NCBI RefSeq assembly: GCF_003991405.1
Contig: NZ_RPEN01000152.1
Span: 110,856-174,855, forward strand
Direction: 5' to 3'
DNA: 64,000 bases
From: Pseudorhodobacter sp. E13
GTDB lineage: Bacteria; Pseudomonadota; Alphaproteobacteria; Rhodobacterales; Rhodobacteraceae
The notes beneath the pieces are model-generated. The model saw only the letters and a list, made by a program, of their open reading frames with translations. It did not search any database and was not told the DNA's origin. A program made the position numbers and the translations under genes. Shown piece by piece: positions 26,632 to 36,269 of the stretch (within the stretch, counting starts at the first letter, position 1; every line of letters begins with the position of its first letter).

Positions 26632-26649
26632 CCTATCCCAACGGAGGGG
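26632..26649. promoter_or_regulatory. Exopolysaccharide-locus palindrome, copy 3 (degenerate right arm)
   Basis: CCTATCC-CAAC-GGAGGGG between the divergent fused-transferase gene and the response-regulator gene. The right arm departs from GGATAGG at two positions. A TACCCGTT at 26654-26661 and the reverse CTACCCGTTG at 26717-26726 look like extra half sites. Position suits control of both genes, including autoregulation. Confidence 0.55.
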
Positions 26650-26752
26650 GGCATACCCGTTCAGCCCCGCGCAGTGCCACGGTTCTGCGCGATTTTTGAC
26701 GTGCATCAGCCAAGATCAACGGGTAGCAAAGGACAATCAAAGGGAGTGTGAG

Positions 26753-27367
26753 ATGCGCGTATTGATTGCAGATGACCATGATTTGCTGCGGGATACCCTT
26801 GTCCTGTTTCTGCAAGCGCAGGGCGATATTGAAACCAGCACCGCCGCCAATCTGGCCGAAGCCTGCAAGGCCATCGAAACCGAAGCGCGCTTTGATCTGG
26901 TGCTGCTGGATCTGAACATGCCGGGGATGAACGGGCTTGCGGGCCTGAAACAGGCCATGGCGTTGAAGGGCGGGCAGCGGGTGGCGTTGCTGTCAGGCTC
27001 GGCCAGCCGTGAGATTGTGGAACAGGCGCTGGACGCTGGGGCGGCGGGCTTCGTGCCCAAGACCTTGCCCGCGAAATCCATGATCAACGCGGTGAAATTC
27101 ATGGCCATGGGCGAGCAATATGCCCCTGTCGATTTTATGACGGCCGTTGAAGAAGCCCCCGCGCACCCCTTGGCGCAAAAGCTGACCGCGCGTGAATTGC
27201 AGGTTCTCAAAGGGTTGACCGAGGGCAAGGCCAACAAGGAAATCGCCCGCGATCTGGATATCACGGAACCAACGGTCAAGCTGCATATGAAAACGCTCTA
27301 TCGCAAGCTGGAGGCATCGAACCGCACGCAGGCCGCCATGATCGCACGCGAAGCGGGGCTGTTCTAA
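26753..27367 (+). CDS. LuxR/NarL-type response regulator
   Basis: 204-residue regulator. Receiver domain residues 1-120 have the acidic pair in LIADDHD, phospho-acceptor D53 in LLDLNMPGMNG, and Lys in FVPKTLP. The C-terminal LuxR HTH (about 140-200) reads LTARELQVLKGLTEGKANKEIARDLDITEPTVKLHMKTLYRKL. It is likely phosphorylated through the hybrid kinase encoded at 20944-23529. LuxR-type regulators bind inverted repeats, and four related palindromes flank the promoters of this locus, one of them 103 bp before this gene. AGGGAG at 26741-26746 fixes ATG 26753. Kinase pairing and target assignment are inferences from context. Confidence 0.9.
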   Translation: MRVLIADDHDLLRDTLVLFLQAQGDIETSTAANLAEACKAIETEARFDLVLLDLNMPGMNGLAGLKQAMALKGGQRVALLSGSASREIVEQALDAGAAGFVPKTLPAKSMINAVKFMAMGEQYAPVDFMTAVEEAPAHPLAQKLTARELQVLKGLTEGKANKEIARDLDITEPTVKLHMKTLYRKLEASNRTQAAMIAREAGLF

Positions 27368-27401
27368 GCGCCTTTGCCGGGGCGGCTTGGCCGCATCCCA
27401 T

Positions 27402-27419
27402 CCTACCCCAAGGGATAGG
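27402..27419. promoter_or_regulatory. Exopolysaccharide-locus palindrome, copy 4
   Basis: CCTACCC-CAAG-GGATAGG, a 7-4-7 inverted repeat 91 bp upstream of the Wzz-like gene and 34 bp after the response-regulator stop. Same geometry as copies 1-3. Confidence 0.7.
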
Positions 27420-27510
27420 CGGGCCATGCCAAAGGCCCCGCCCCCCCACCTTGCGCGCGGATGCAGGGGGCAGGCGGCCCCATTAAGGTCATGGCCAAAG
27501 GAGAGGCCCG

Positions 27511-28959
27511 ATGACCGCACTCAACACCCTTCGCCGCAAGGCCGCACTGGCCCGCACCGATCCCCGCCGGATATCCATTCGCCGCATTCTGGTGGGCGGG
27601 CGTGTGGGCGATCTGGGGCGGTTTCCGCGCTATCTGGCCTTTGCCTTGCTGGGCGGAACGCTGATCTGGGCACCGATCACGGGCTATCTGCGCACCGCGC
27701 CGCTCAGCTTCAAATCGCAAACTTCGTTGATTCTGCCGGGGTCTGGCGCGTCAGCCTCGATGAACCTGAACGGGATCGGGCAGGCCTCCTCTTACGCCAA
27801 TTCGGCCTTTGCCAGCAATTCCGTCAGCCCGACCGAAACCTATAAGCGGCTGATCGGGGCCGACCGGATTCTGGTTGCGGCAGCGCAATCCATGGGGCTG
27901 ACCCGCCGCGATTTCGGGCAGCCCCGTATCAATCTGGTGGATCAGACCAGCCTCATCAATGTCGAGATGACAGGCAGCACCGCTCAGGATGCCCAAGCGC
28001 GGGGTGAGGCCCTGCTGACCGCGTTTTTCGCCGAACTTGATGCCTTGCGCGCCGATGAACAGCGCACCCGCGAGGATAGCGGGCTTGCCGCGATTGCCGA
28101 ATATCGCAACTCGGTCGCGGCCACGCGCAGCGATATCGCGCAGTTGCAGCAGGATACCGGGCTGATCTCGGCCGGGCAATATGATGCGATGGTGGAGGCG
28201 ACGCGCGTGCTGGAAAGCCGGGTGCAGGATCTGGCGGCGACTTTGGGCGAAAAGACGCAAAGCATGGCCGCGCTGGAGGCAACGCTGGGTATTCCCGCCG
28301 ATGCGGCGGCCGCCACGTTGAAACTTTATGCCGATGCCGACTTTACCGCCCTGATCGCCGAAGCAGGCCGTCAGGCCGCCGCTTTGGCCGAGGCGCGATC
28401 TGCCTATGGCGAAGGCCACCCAAAGGTGCAGGACGCCCGCGCTGCCCATAGGGCCGCAACCGATGCCGCCCTGCGCCAAGCCGCACAGGTGACGGGTTTG
28501 GACGCAGCGCAATTGCAAGCGCTGGATCTGGCCCCGGCAGGCGCGCGGGCCGAATTGCTGGCGCAACTGGTGCGGATGGCGGCGGAAACGGCGGGCCTGT
28601 CGCGCGAATATGCCGCGCTGTCGGACCGTTTGCAGGCAGAGCTTGCCAAGCAACAAAGCCTGACCGCCGCCGCCGCCAAGCTGCAAGATTTGCAGCGCGA
28701 CTTTTCGGTGGCCGAAGCGGTGTTTGCCACGGCGATTGCCCGCGCGCAGACCACGAAATCGGATGTCTATGCCTCTTACCCGCTGGTGCAGGTGCTGGAA
28801 AACCCCTCTCTGCCGGACCGCCCGTCCTCGCCCAATCGCAAGCTGGCTTTGGCGGCGGGGGCGGCGGCGACCTTGATGCTGCTGATCGGGCTGGTTCTGG
28901 GTTGGATGCGCTCGGCGCTGATCGGGCGGTTGTTGACCGCGCCGGGGCGGCCCGAATGA
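27511..28959 (+). CDS. Wzz/GumC-like polysaccharide chain-length/co-polymerase protein
   Basis: 482-residue inner-membrane protein with a transmembrane segment near residues 43-62 and a second at about 446-468, framing a long periplasmic coiled-coil region (about 150-420; heptad-like stretches with many Ala, Gln and Leu). The proline-rich PSLPDRPSSPNRKLAL before TM2 is the typical Wzz motif. The C-terminus ends shortly after TM2, so no tyrosine-kinase domain is fused, and no separate kinase gene is seen in the locus. It probably sets chain length with the Wzy-like protein, whose ATG overlaps its stop. AAAGGAGAGG precedes the ATG. Confidence 0.85.
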   Translation: MTALNTLRRKAALARTDPRRISIRRILVGGRVGDLGRFPRYLAFALLGGTLIWAPITGYLRTAPLSFKSQTSLILPGSGASASMNLNGIGQASSYANSAFASNSVSPTETYKRLIGADRILVAAAQSMGLTRRDFGQPRINLVDQTSLINVEMTGSTAQDAQARGEALLTAFFAELDALRADEQRTREDSGLAAIAEYRNSVAATRSDIAQLQQDTGLISAGQYDAMVEATRVLESRVQDLAATLGEKTQSMAALEATLGIPADAAAATLKLYADADFTALIAEAGRQAAALAEARSAYGEGHPKVQDARAAHRAATDAALRQAAQVTGLDAAQLQALDLAPAGARAELLAQLVRMAAETAGLSREYAALSDRLQAELAKQQSLTAAAAKLQDLQRDFSVAEAVFATAIARAQTTKSDVYASYPLVQVLENPSLPDRPSSPNRKLALAAGAAATLMLLIGLVLGWMRSALIGRLLTAPGRPE

Positions 28960-30230
28960 CCCCGCAAAACCCGGCAGAGCGGATGCTGTATAAGGCCATG
29001 GTGCTGACATGGCCCTTTTATGCGGTGGGCGCGCTTTATGTGGTGGGTCCGGTGCTGGCTTGGGTGCTGGGCGCGCTGGCGGCGCTGGCGCTGTATCTGG
29101 GGCCAGCGATGCGGCGCGATTTGCAGGTGACGGGGCCGGTGCCAAACCTTGTTTGGCTGTGGTTTCTGGGCATGGCCGTGATGCTGGTGGCGCTGTGGGT
29201 CGGGCATCTGGATTGGGGGCTTGGCCTGAAGCAGACCATCAAATCCTCGATCGGTTGGGCCAAGGGCTGGGCCTTGCTGGCGCTGTTTCCGCTGATCGGG
29301 GCGGTGCTGCCCATCCGCCGCGCGGTGCTGATCCGGGGGCAATGCGTGGTGGGGGCGTGGACACTGGCGCTGGCCCCCTTGATGCTGGCCGCCCCCTATC
29401 TCGGCTTGCCCGAACGGCTGTTCACCTCGCCCCTGAAAGCCGTTGGCGGGCCGGGGCCGGAATATTTCAGCGTTTATCTGTTCACCTTTGATCCGGCAAG
29501 CTGGACGCCGCGCTGGCAGTTCTATGCCCCATGGTCGCCCTTTGCGGCGCTGCTGGGTGTGGTGATGGTGTTGTTCGCGCTCGAGGAAAAACAGCGGCGC
29601 TGGATGCTTTTGGGGGTGGGGGCGGGGGTTTTGATGATCCTTGCCTCCAAATCCCGGATGGGGCTTGTGGGGCTGGTGGCCTGCACGGTTGGGCCCCGCA
29701 TGTTGCCGCTGATCCTGCGCGGTTGGGCGTGGCATATGGTGGCGGGCCTGACCGCATCGCTGGCGGTATTCGGCACCACGCTGCTGACCCTGGGCCAAGA
29801 CGCGGTGTCCGCCTTCAAAGGCGCGCGGGCCGACAGCACCCGCGTGCGCGAAACCCTGCAACGCATCGCGCGCGAGCGGTGGCAGAATGAGGCGGTCTGG
29901 TTCGGCCATGGCACGGTGCATCCCGGTTCTCATGCGGTGGAATATATGCCGATTGGCAGCCATCACACTTGGTATGGGTTGCTGTTTGTCAAAGGTTTGG
30001 TGGGCTTTGCCGCGCTGCTGGTGCCGATGCTGCTGCATATCGGCTTTGTGATGCTGGATGCCGCACGCCATCCGCGCGGGCGCTTGCCGCTGGGCATTTT
30101 GATGACGATCACCTTGCTGTCCTTTGGCGAAAACCTGGAGATCGAGGCCTATATGCTATGGCCGGGGCTGGTGCTGCTGGGGGTGCATCTGCGCGAGGTG
30201 GCCGACAGCCAAGCCACCCATGAAGCTTAG
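28956..30230 (+). CDS. O-antigen ligase/Wzy-type polymerase-like membrane protein
   Basis: 424-residue protein with about ten to eleven hydrophobic segments and the organisation of the Wzy/WaaL O-antigen ligase family. A large periplasmic loop lies between about residues 279 and 345 and holds the family's Arg/His-rich region (RVRETLQRIARERW, WFGHGTVHPG, GSHHTWYGLLFVKGL). SKSRMGLVGL before it is also typical. In this locus it is the best candidate for polymerising the repeat units delivered by the flippase. Translationally coupled to the Wzz-like gene by ATGA. The end overlaps the convergent oxyR gene by 4 bp. Confidence 0.8.
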   Translation: MTPQNPAERMLYKAMVLTWPFYAVGALYVVGPVLAWVLGALAALALYLGPAMRRDLQVTGPVPNLVWLWFLGMAVMLVALWVGHLDWGLGLKQTIKSSIGWAKGWALLALFPLIGAVLPIRRAVLIRGQCVVGAWTLALAPLMLAAPYLGLPERLFTSPLKAVGGPGPEYFSVYLFTFDPASWTPRWQFYAPWSPFAALLGVVMVLFALEEKQRRWMLLGVGAGVLMILASKSRMGLVGLVACTVGPRMLPLILRGWAWHMVAGLTASLAVFGTTLLTLGQDAVSAFKGARADSTRVRETLQRIARERWQNEAVWFGHGTVHPGSHAVEYMPIGSHHTWYGLLFVKGLVGFAALLVPMLLHIGFVMLDAARHPRGRLPLGILMTITLLSFGENLEIEAYMLWPGLVLLGVHLREVADSQATHEA

Positions 30231-31138
30231 GCGCCGGCCCGCAGCCGCAGGGTTTCCGCCGCCCCTTGCACCACGCCTGCAATCTCGGACAATTGCTTGC
30301 CCAAGGGGCTGGCCTTGCGCCAGATCATGCCGATGGTCCGGGTCGGGCGCGGGCTTGCAAACCGCGCGATGGACACCGCCGCCGAGCGGGTTTCCACATC
30401 CACCGCCATTTCAGGGATCAAGGTCACGCCGATGCCCGCCCCCACCATCTGCACCAATGTGGTCAGCGAGCTGCCGTCCAGCAATTCGCGCGGCAAAGCC
30501 GATTGCATGTTGCAAAACGACAGCGCCTGATCGCGGAAACAATGGCCTTCCTCCAGCAAAAGCAAGCGCATCTCGCGCAGGGTTTCGCGGTTTGGCACGG
30601 GTTTTCCGGCATCTTCCTGCGGGCGGACCAGCACGAAATCTTCGGCAAACAGCGCCGCTTCGGTCAGCGCGGGTTCCGAGACGGGCAGGGCGACGATGGC
30701 GGTATCCAGCCGCCCCTCGGTCAGTTCTTGCAACAGCTTTGGCGTCACCGTTTCGCGGATATGGATATCCAGTTCGGGGTAAAGCGCTGTCAGCCGCCCA
30801 ATCAGCGTGGGCAAAAGATAGGGCGCGATGGTCGGGATCACCCCGATCCGCAAGCGCCCCACCAGCTTGTCCTGCGAGGCGCGGGCCAGATCGCCCAATT
30901 CATCCACCGCGCGCAGAATGTCACGCACCCGCAGGGCAAATTCCTCTCCGAAATGCGTTAGGCGGACCCGCCGGGTGCCGCGTTCAAACAGGTCGGTGCC
31001 CAGCGACAGTTCCAACTCTTTGATCTGCATCGACAGGGCAGGCTGCGAAATGGCGCAATCATCGGCGGCATGGCCGAAATGGCCGTGGCGGGCCAAAGCC
31101 TCAAAATAGCGCATCTGTTTCAGGGTCACGTTCTTCAT
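30227..31138 (-). CDS. oxyR: Hydrogen-peroxide sensor OxyR (LysR family)
   Basis: 303-residue LysR-type regulator. The two redox Cys of OxyR are conserved: C200 and C209 in EEGHCFRDQALSFC, which matches the E. coli HC...FC segment closely. N-terminal HTH reads GHFGHAADDCAISQPALSMQIKELELSLG. Peroxide forms the disulfide and switches the protein to an activator. It diverges from katG, the standard OxyR target, across 186 bp. The LysR-like identification is therefore specific rather than generic. The 3' end overlaps the Wzy-like gene by 4 bp. Confidence 0.93.
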   Translation of the reverse strand: MKNVTLKQMRYFEALARHGHFGHAADDCAISQPALSMQIKELELSLGTDLFERGTRRVRLTHFGEEFALRVRDILRAVDELGDLARASQDKLVGRLRIGVIPTIAPYLLPTLIGRLTALYPELDIHIRETVTPKLLQELTEGRLDTAIVALPVSEPALTEAALFAEDFVLVRPQEDAGKPVPNRETLREMRLLLLEEGHCFRDQALSFCNMQSALPRELLDGSSLTTLVQMVGAGIGVTLIPEMAVDVETRSAAVSIARFASPRPTRTIGMIWRKASPLGKQLSEIAGVVQGAAETLRLRAGA

Positions 31139-33532
<2,394 letters not shown>

Positions 33533-33554
33533 GCGCCAGCCTACAATCCAAAAC

Positions 33555-33582
33555 ACGCGGCCTTTCGGGGCCGCGTTTTTTA
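33555..33582 (+). terminator. Intrinsic terminator after katG
   Basis: ACGCGGCC (33555-33562) pairs with GGCCGCGT (33569-33576) over a six-base loop, followed by TTTTTAT. On the opposite strand it could also help end the urt operon, whose last stop codon is 9 bp away. Confidence 0.88.
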
Positions 33583-33590
33583 TTGGGGGG

Positions 33591-34286
33591 CTACACCGAA
33601 ACCTGCGCCCGCAAGGCATCGCGGGGCAGCGCGGATTTGCGGTCATTGATCGCCACCGCCCCGCGCCGCAGCACATAGACCTGATCGGCAAGGTTATAGG
33701 CAAAGTCGAAATACTGTTCGACCATCACAATCGCCATGCTGCCCTTGGATTTCAGATAGGTGATCACATGGCCGATCTGCTGGATGATATTGGGCTGGAT
33801 GCCCTCGGTCGGTTCATCCAGCAGCAAGACGCGGGGCTGCATGATCATCGCGCGGCCAATCGCAAGCTGTTGCTGCTGCCCGCCCGACAAATCCCCCCCG
33901 CGCCGGTTCTGCATGTCTTTCAGCACGGGAAACAGCTCATAAACCTCATCGGGGATGTGATGTTTGGCCTTGGGCAGCACCGAAAAGGCGGTTTCCAGAT
34001 TTTCGCGCACTGTCAGCAGCGGAAAGATCATCCGGCCCTGTGGCACCACCGCCAAACCGCGATGCGCCATGTCATTGGGGCGCAGGATGCCCAATTGCGC
34101 GCCCGCCAGTTCCACCGTCCCGCCGGATCGCGGATGCGCCCCGCTCAGCGCCTTCAGAAAGCTGGTCTTGCCGACACCATTGGTGCCCATGATACAGGTC
34201 ACTTCGCCCTGTTTCGCCTCAAAATCAATGCCATGCAGGATCTGAGAGCCGCCGTAATGCAGGGTCAGGCCTTGGGTTCTTATCAT
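33591..34286 (-). CDS. urtE: Urea ABC transporter ATP-binding protein UrtE
   Basis: 231-residue ATPase of the branched-chain-amino-acid type (LivF-like). Walker A is MGTNGVGKTS, the signature is LSGGQQQQLAIGRAM, and Walker B is RVLLLDEPTEGIQPNII. The sequence RGLAVVPQGRMIFPLLTV is characteristic of UrtE as opposed to LivF. Last gene of urtABCDE on the minus strand, 12 bp after urtD. Together with UrtD it drives urea import. Confidence 0.93.
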   Translation of the reverse strand: MIRTQGLTLHYGGSQILHGIDFEAKQGEVTCIMGTNGVGKTSFLKALSGAHPRSGGTVELAGAQLGILRPNDMAHRGLAVVPQGRMIFPLLTVRENLETAFSVLPKAKHHIPDEVYELFPVLKDMQNRRGGDLSGGQQQQLAIGRAMIMQPRVLLLDEPTEGIQPNIIQQIGHVITYLKSKGSMAIVMVEQYFDFAYNLADQVYVLRRGAVAINDRKSALPRDALRAQVSV

Positions 34287-34298
34287 TGCATCTGTCCT

Positions 34299-35045
34299 TT
34301 ATTCACCACGGCCAAGATAGACATCAATCACATCCTTGTTCCGCGTCACATGGTCGAGCGAGCCTTCGGCCAGCACCGCGCCTTCATGCAGCACCGTGAC
34401 CTTGCAATTCAGGCGGCGCACGAATTCCATGTCATGTTCCACCACCACCACCGCGCGGGTCTTGGCAATGTCCACCAGCATATCGGTGGTGCGGTCGCGT
34501 TCAGCGGGGGTCATACCTGCCGCAGGTTCATCGACCAGCAAAAGCCGGGGTTCCTGCGCCAGCAGCATTGCAATTTCCAGCCATTGCTTTTGCCCATGGC
34601 TCAGCTCTCCAGCCTTGCGGGCCAGATGGTCCGACAGGCCGACCTCGGCCGCCAGTTCCGCGATCCGGGCCTGATCTGCGGCTTTCGCCTTCCATGCCAA
34701 CACCCGCCACGGGCTGCGCGCGGCTTTCAGGGCCAGCGTCAGGTTTTCAGCCACGGTCTGATCCTCAAACACGGTGGGGCGCTGGAATTTGCGGCCAATG
34801 CCCACGCGCGCGATCTGTGCCTCGGTCAGTTTCAGCAAGGATTGCGAGCGATCGCCAAACAGCACCGAGCCGCTGTCGGGCCGGGTTTTGCCGGTGACGA
34901 TATCCATGAAGGTGCTTTTGCCCGCGCCGTTGGGCCCGATGATGGCGCGCAATTCTGCCGCGCCGATGGTAAAGGTCAGGTTATTGATGGCGCGAAAGCC
35001 GTCAAAGCTGACCGTGACGCCTGAAACTTCCAGCAGCGCGCTCAT
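34299..35045 (-). CDS. urtD: Urea ABC transporter ATP-binding protein UrtD
   Basis: 248-residue LivG-like ATPase. Walker A is IIGPNGAGKSTFMDIVTGKTRPD, Walker B is LLLVDEPAAGM, and the signature is degenerate (ELSHGQKQWLEIAM), a form typical of UrtD. It overlaps the upstream urtC stop by 4 bp. Pairs with UrtE under the UrtBC permeases. Confidence 0.93.
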   Translation of the reverse strand: MSALLEVSGVTVSFDGFRAINNLTFTIGAAELRAIIGPNGAGKSTFMDIVTGKTRPDSGSVLFGDRSQSLLKLTEAQIARVGIGRKFQRPTVFEDQTVAENLTLALKAARSPWRVLAWKAKAADQARIAELAAEVGLSDHLARKAGELSHGQKQWLEIAMLLAQEPRLLLVDEPAAGMTPAERDRTTDMLVDIAKTRAVVVVEHDMEFVRRLNCKVTVLHEGAVLAEGSLDHVTRNKDVIDVYLGRGE

Positions 35046-36268
35046 TTCAACGCCTCCCGTTCTTGCAAGGCGCCTTGGTCCGGCCCCAAGGGGGCGCCCC
35101 GGCGGTTGGGGCTGCGCAGGCCCGCCAGCGTGTCAAACAAACCGCCAAGCCCCTTTGGCGCGAACAGCGTGACCAGCACAAAGGTCAGGCCCAGCAACAC
35201 CTGCCACCAGTTCACCCAATCCAGCGTGCCAAAGCCAAGCGGGATGGACGGCGCGCGCCCGCCTGTGAACCAACTGGACAAAAGCGACACAACCGCCGCG
35301 CCAATCACCGCACCATACAGCCGCCCGCGCCCGCCAATCGCGACCCAGACCGCAAGGTAGATAGAGGCCGTGGGGGCCAGTTCTGCCGGGTTGATGATGC
35401 CCGCTTGCGGATAGTAAAGCGCCCCAGCCAGCGCGATGATCACCGCCGTCAAAGTAAAGACAAAAAGCTTGTAGCCCTCGACCGAATAGCCCAGAAACCG
35501 CACCCGCGCCTCGTCATCGCGGATGGCGCGGATGACCGAGCCGAATTTGCCCGAAACGATCCATGTCATCAGCAGATAGGCCAGCCCAAGCGCCAAGGCC
35601 GAGGCCCAGAAGAACCACATCGACAGCTTGTCTTGGCCCACATCCGTCAGCCCCGGCAGGTTTTGCAGGCCCGACAGACCGTTATTGCCGCGCAGGCCGG
35701 AATCGTTCTGAAACAGGTAAAGCGCCAGCGCCAGTGTCATCGCTTGGGTCAGGATGGACAGGTAAACCCCTGTCACCCGCGACCGGAAGGCCAGCCAGCC
35801 AAAGACCAGCGCCAGCAGCCCCGGCACCAGCACGACCAGCGCCATTTGCAGCGGAAAGCTATAGGCAAAGCCCCAGATCGCGGGCAGGTCCGAGGCACCG
35901 ACCACGCCGAAAATCTGGCTGGCGATGCCTTGCTCCAACTCTTGCGGGGTGGCGGGCAGACCGCCTTGCGACAGGGCCGCCTCGACAATCTCGCGGGTGC
36001 GGGCATACATCAGCCACATGCCGATCATATAGCCGCCAATCGCGAAAAACGCCATGTGACCAAGGCTCAGGATGCCTGCATAGCCCCAGATCAGATCCAT
36101 GGCGAGTGCGGCCAGACACAGGCACAGCGTCTTGCCCAGTGTCTTGATGAAAGACGTGGACAGATGCCCCGAGCCATAGCCTTCGGACAGCAGGGTCATC
36201 AGCAAGGTAAAGCCCAACAGCACGGCCAGAAAGACAAACAGCGATGGGGATTTGCGGGTGTCGGTCAT
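35042..36268 (-). CDS. urtC: Urea ABC transporter permease UrtC
   Basis: 408-residue LivM-like permease with about ten hydrophobic segments. LIWGYAGILSLGHMAFFAIGGYMIGMWLM is the conserved entry motif, and SVEGYKLFVFTLTAVIIALAGALYYPQAG is typical of UrtC. A long periplasmic insertion (about residues 105-135, with the two-way repeats TPQELEQGIASQIFGV) separates early helices. Positioned between urtB (1 bp gap) and urtD. Confidence 0.93.
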   Translation of the reverse strand: MTDTRKSPSLFVFLAVLLGFTLLMTLLSEGYGSGHLSTSFIKTLGKTLCLCLAALAMDLIWGYAGILSLGHMAFFAIGGYMIGMWLMYARTREIVEAALSQGGLPATPQELEQGIASQIFGVVGASDLPAIWGFAYSFPLQMALVVLVPGLLALVFGWLAFRSRVTGVYLSILTQAMTLALALYLFQNDSGLRGNNGLSGLQNLPGLTDVGQDKLSMWFFWASALALGLAYLLMTWIVSGKFGSVIRAIRDDEARVRFLGYSVEGYKLFVFTLTAVIIALAGALYYPQAGIINPAELAPTASIYLAVWVAIGGRGRLYGAVIGAAVVSLLSSWFTGGRAPSIPLGFGTLDWVNWWQVLLGLTFVLVTLFAPKGLGGLFDTLAGLRSPNRRGAPLGPDQGALQEREALK

Positions 36269-36269
36269 G

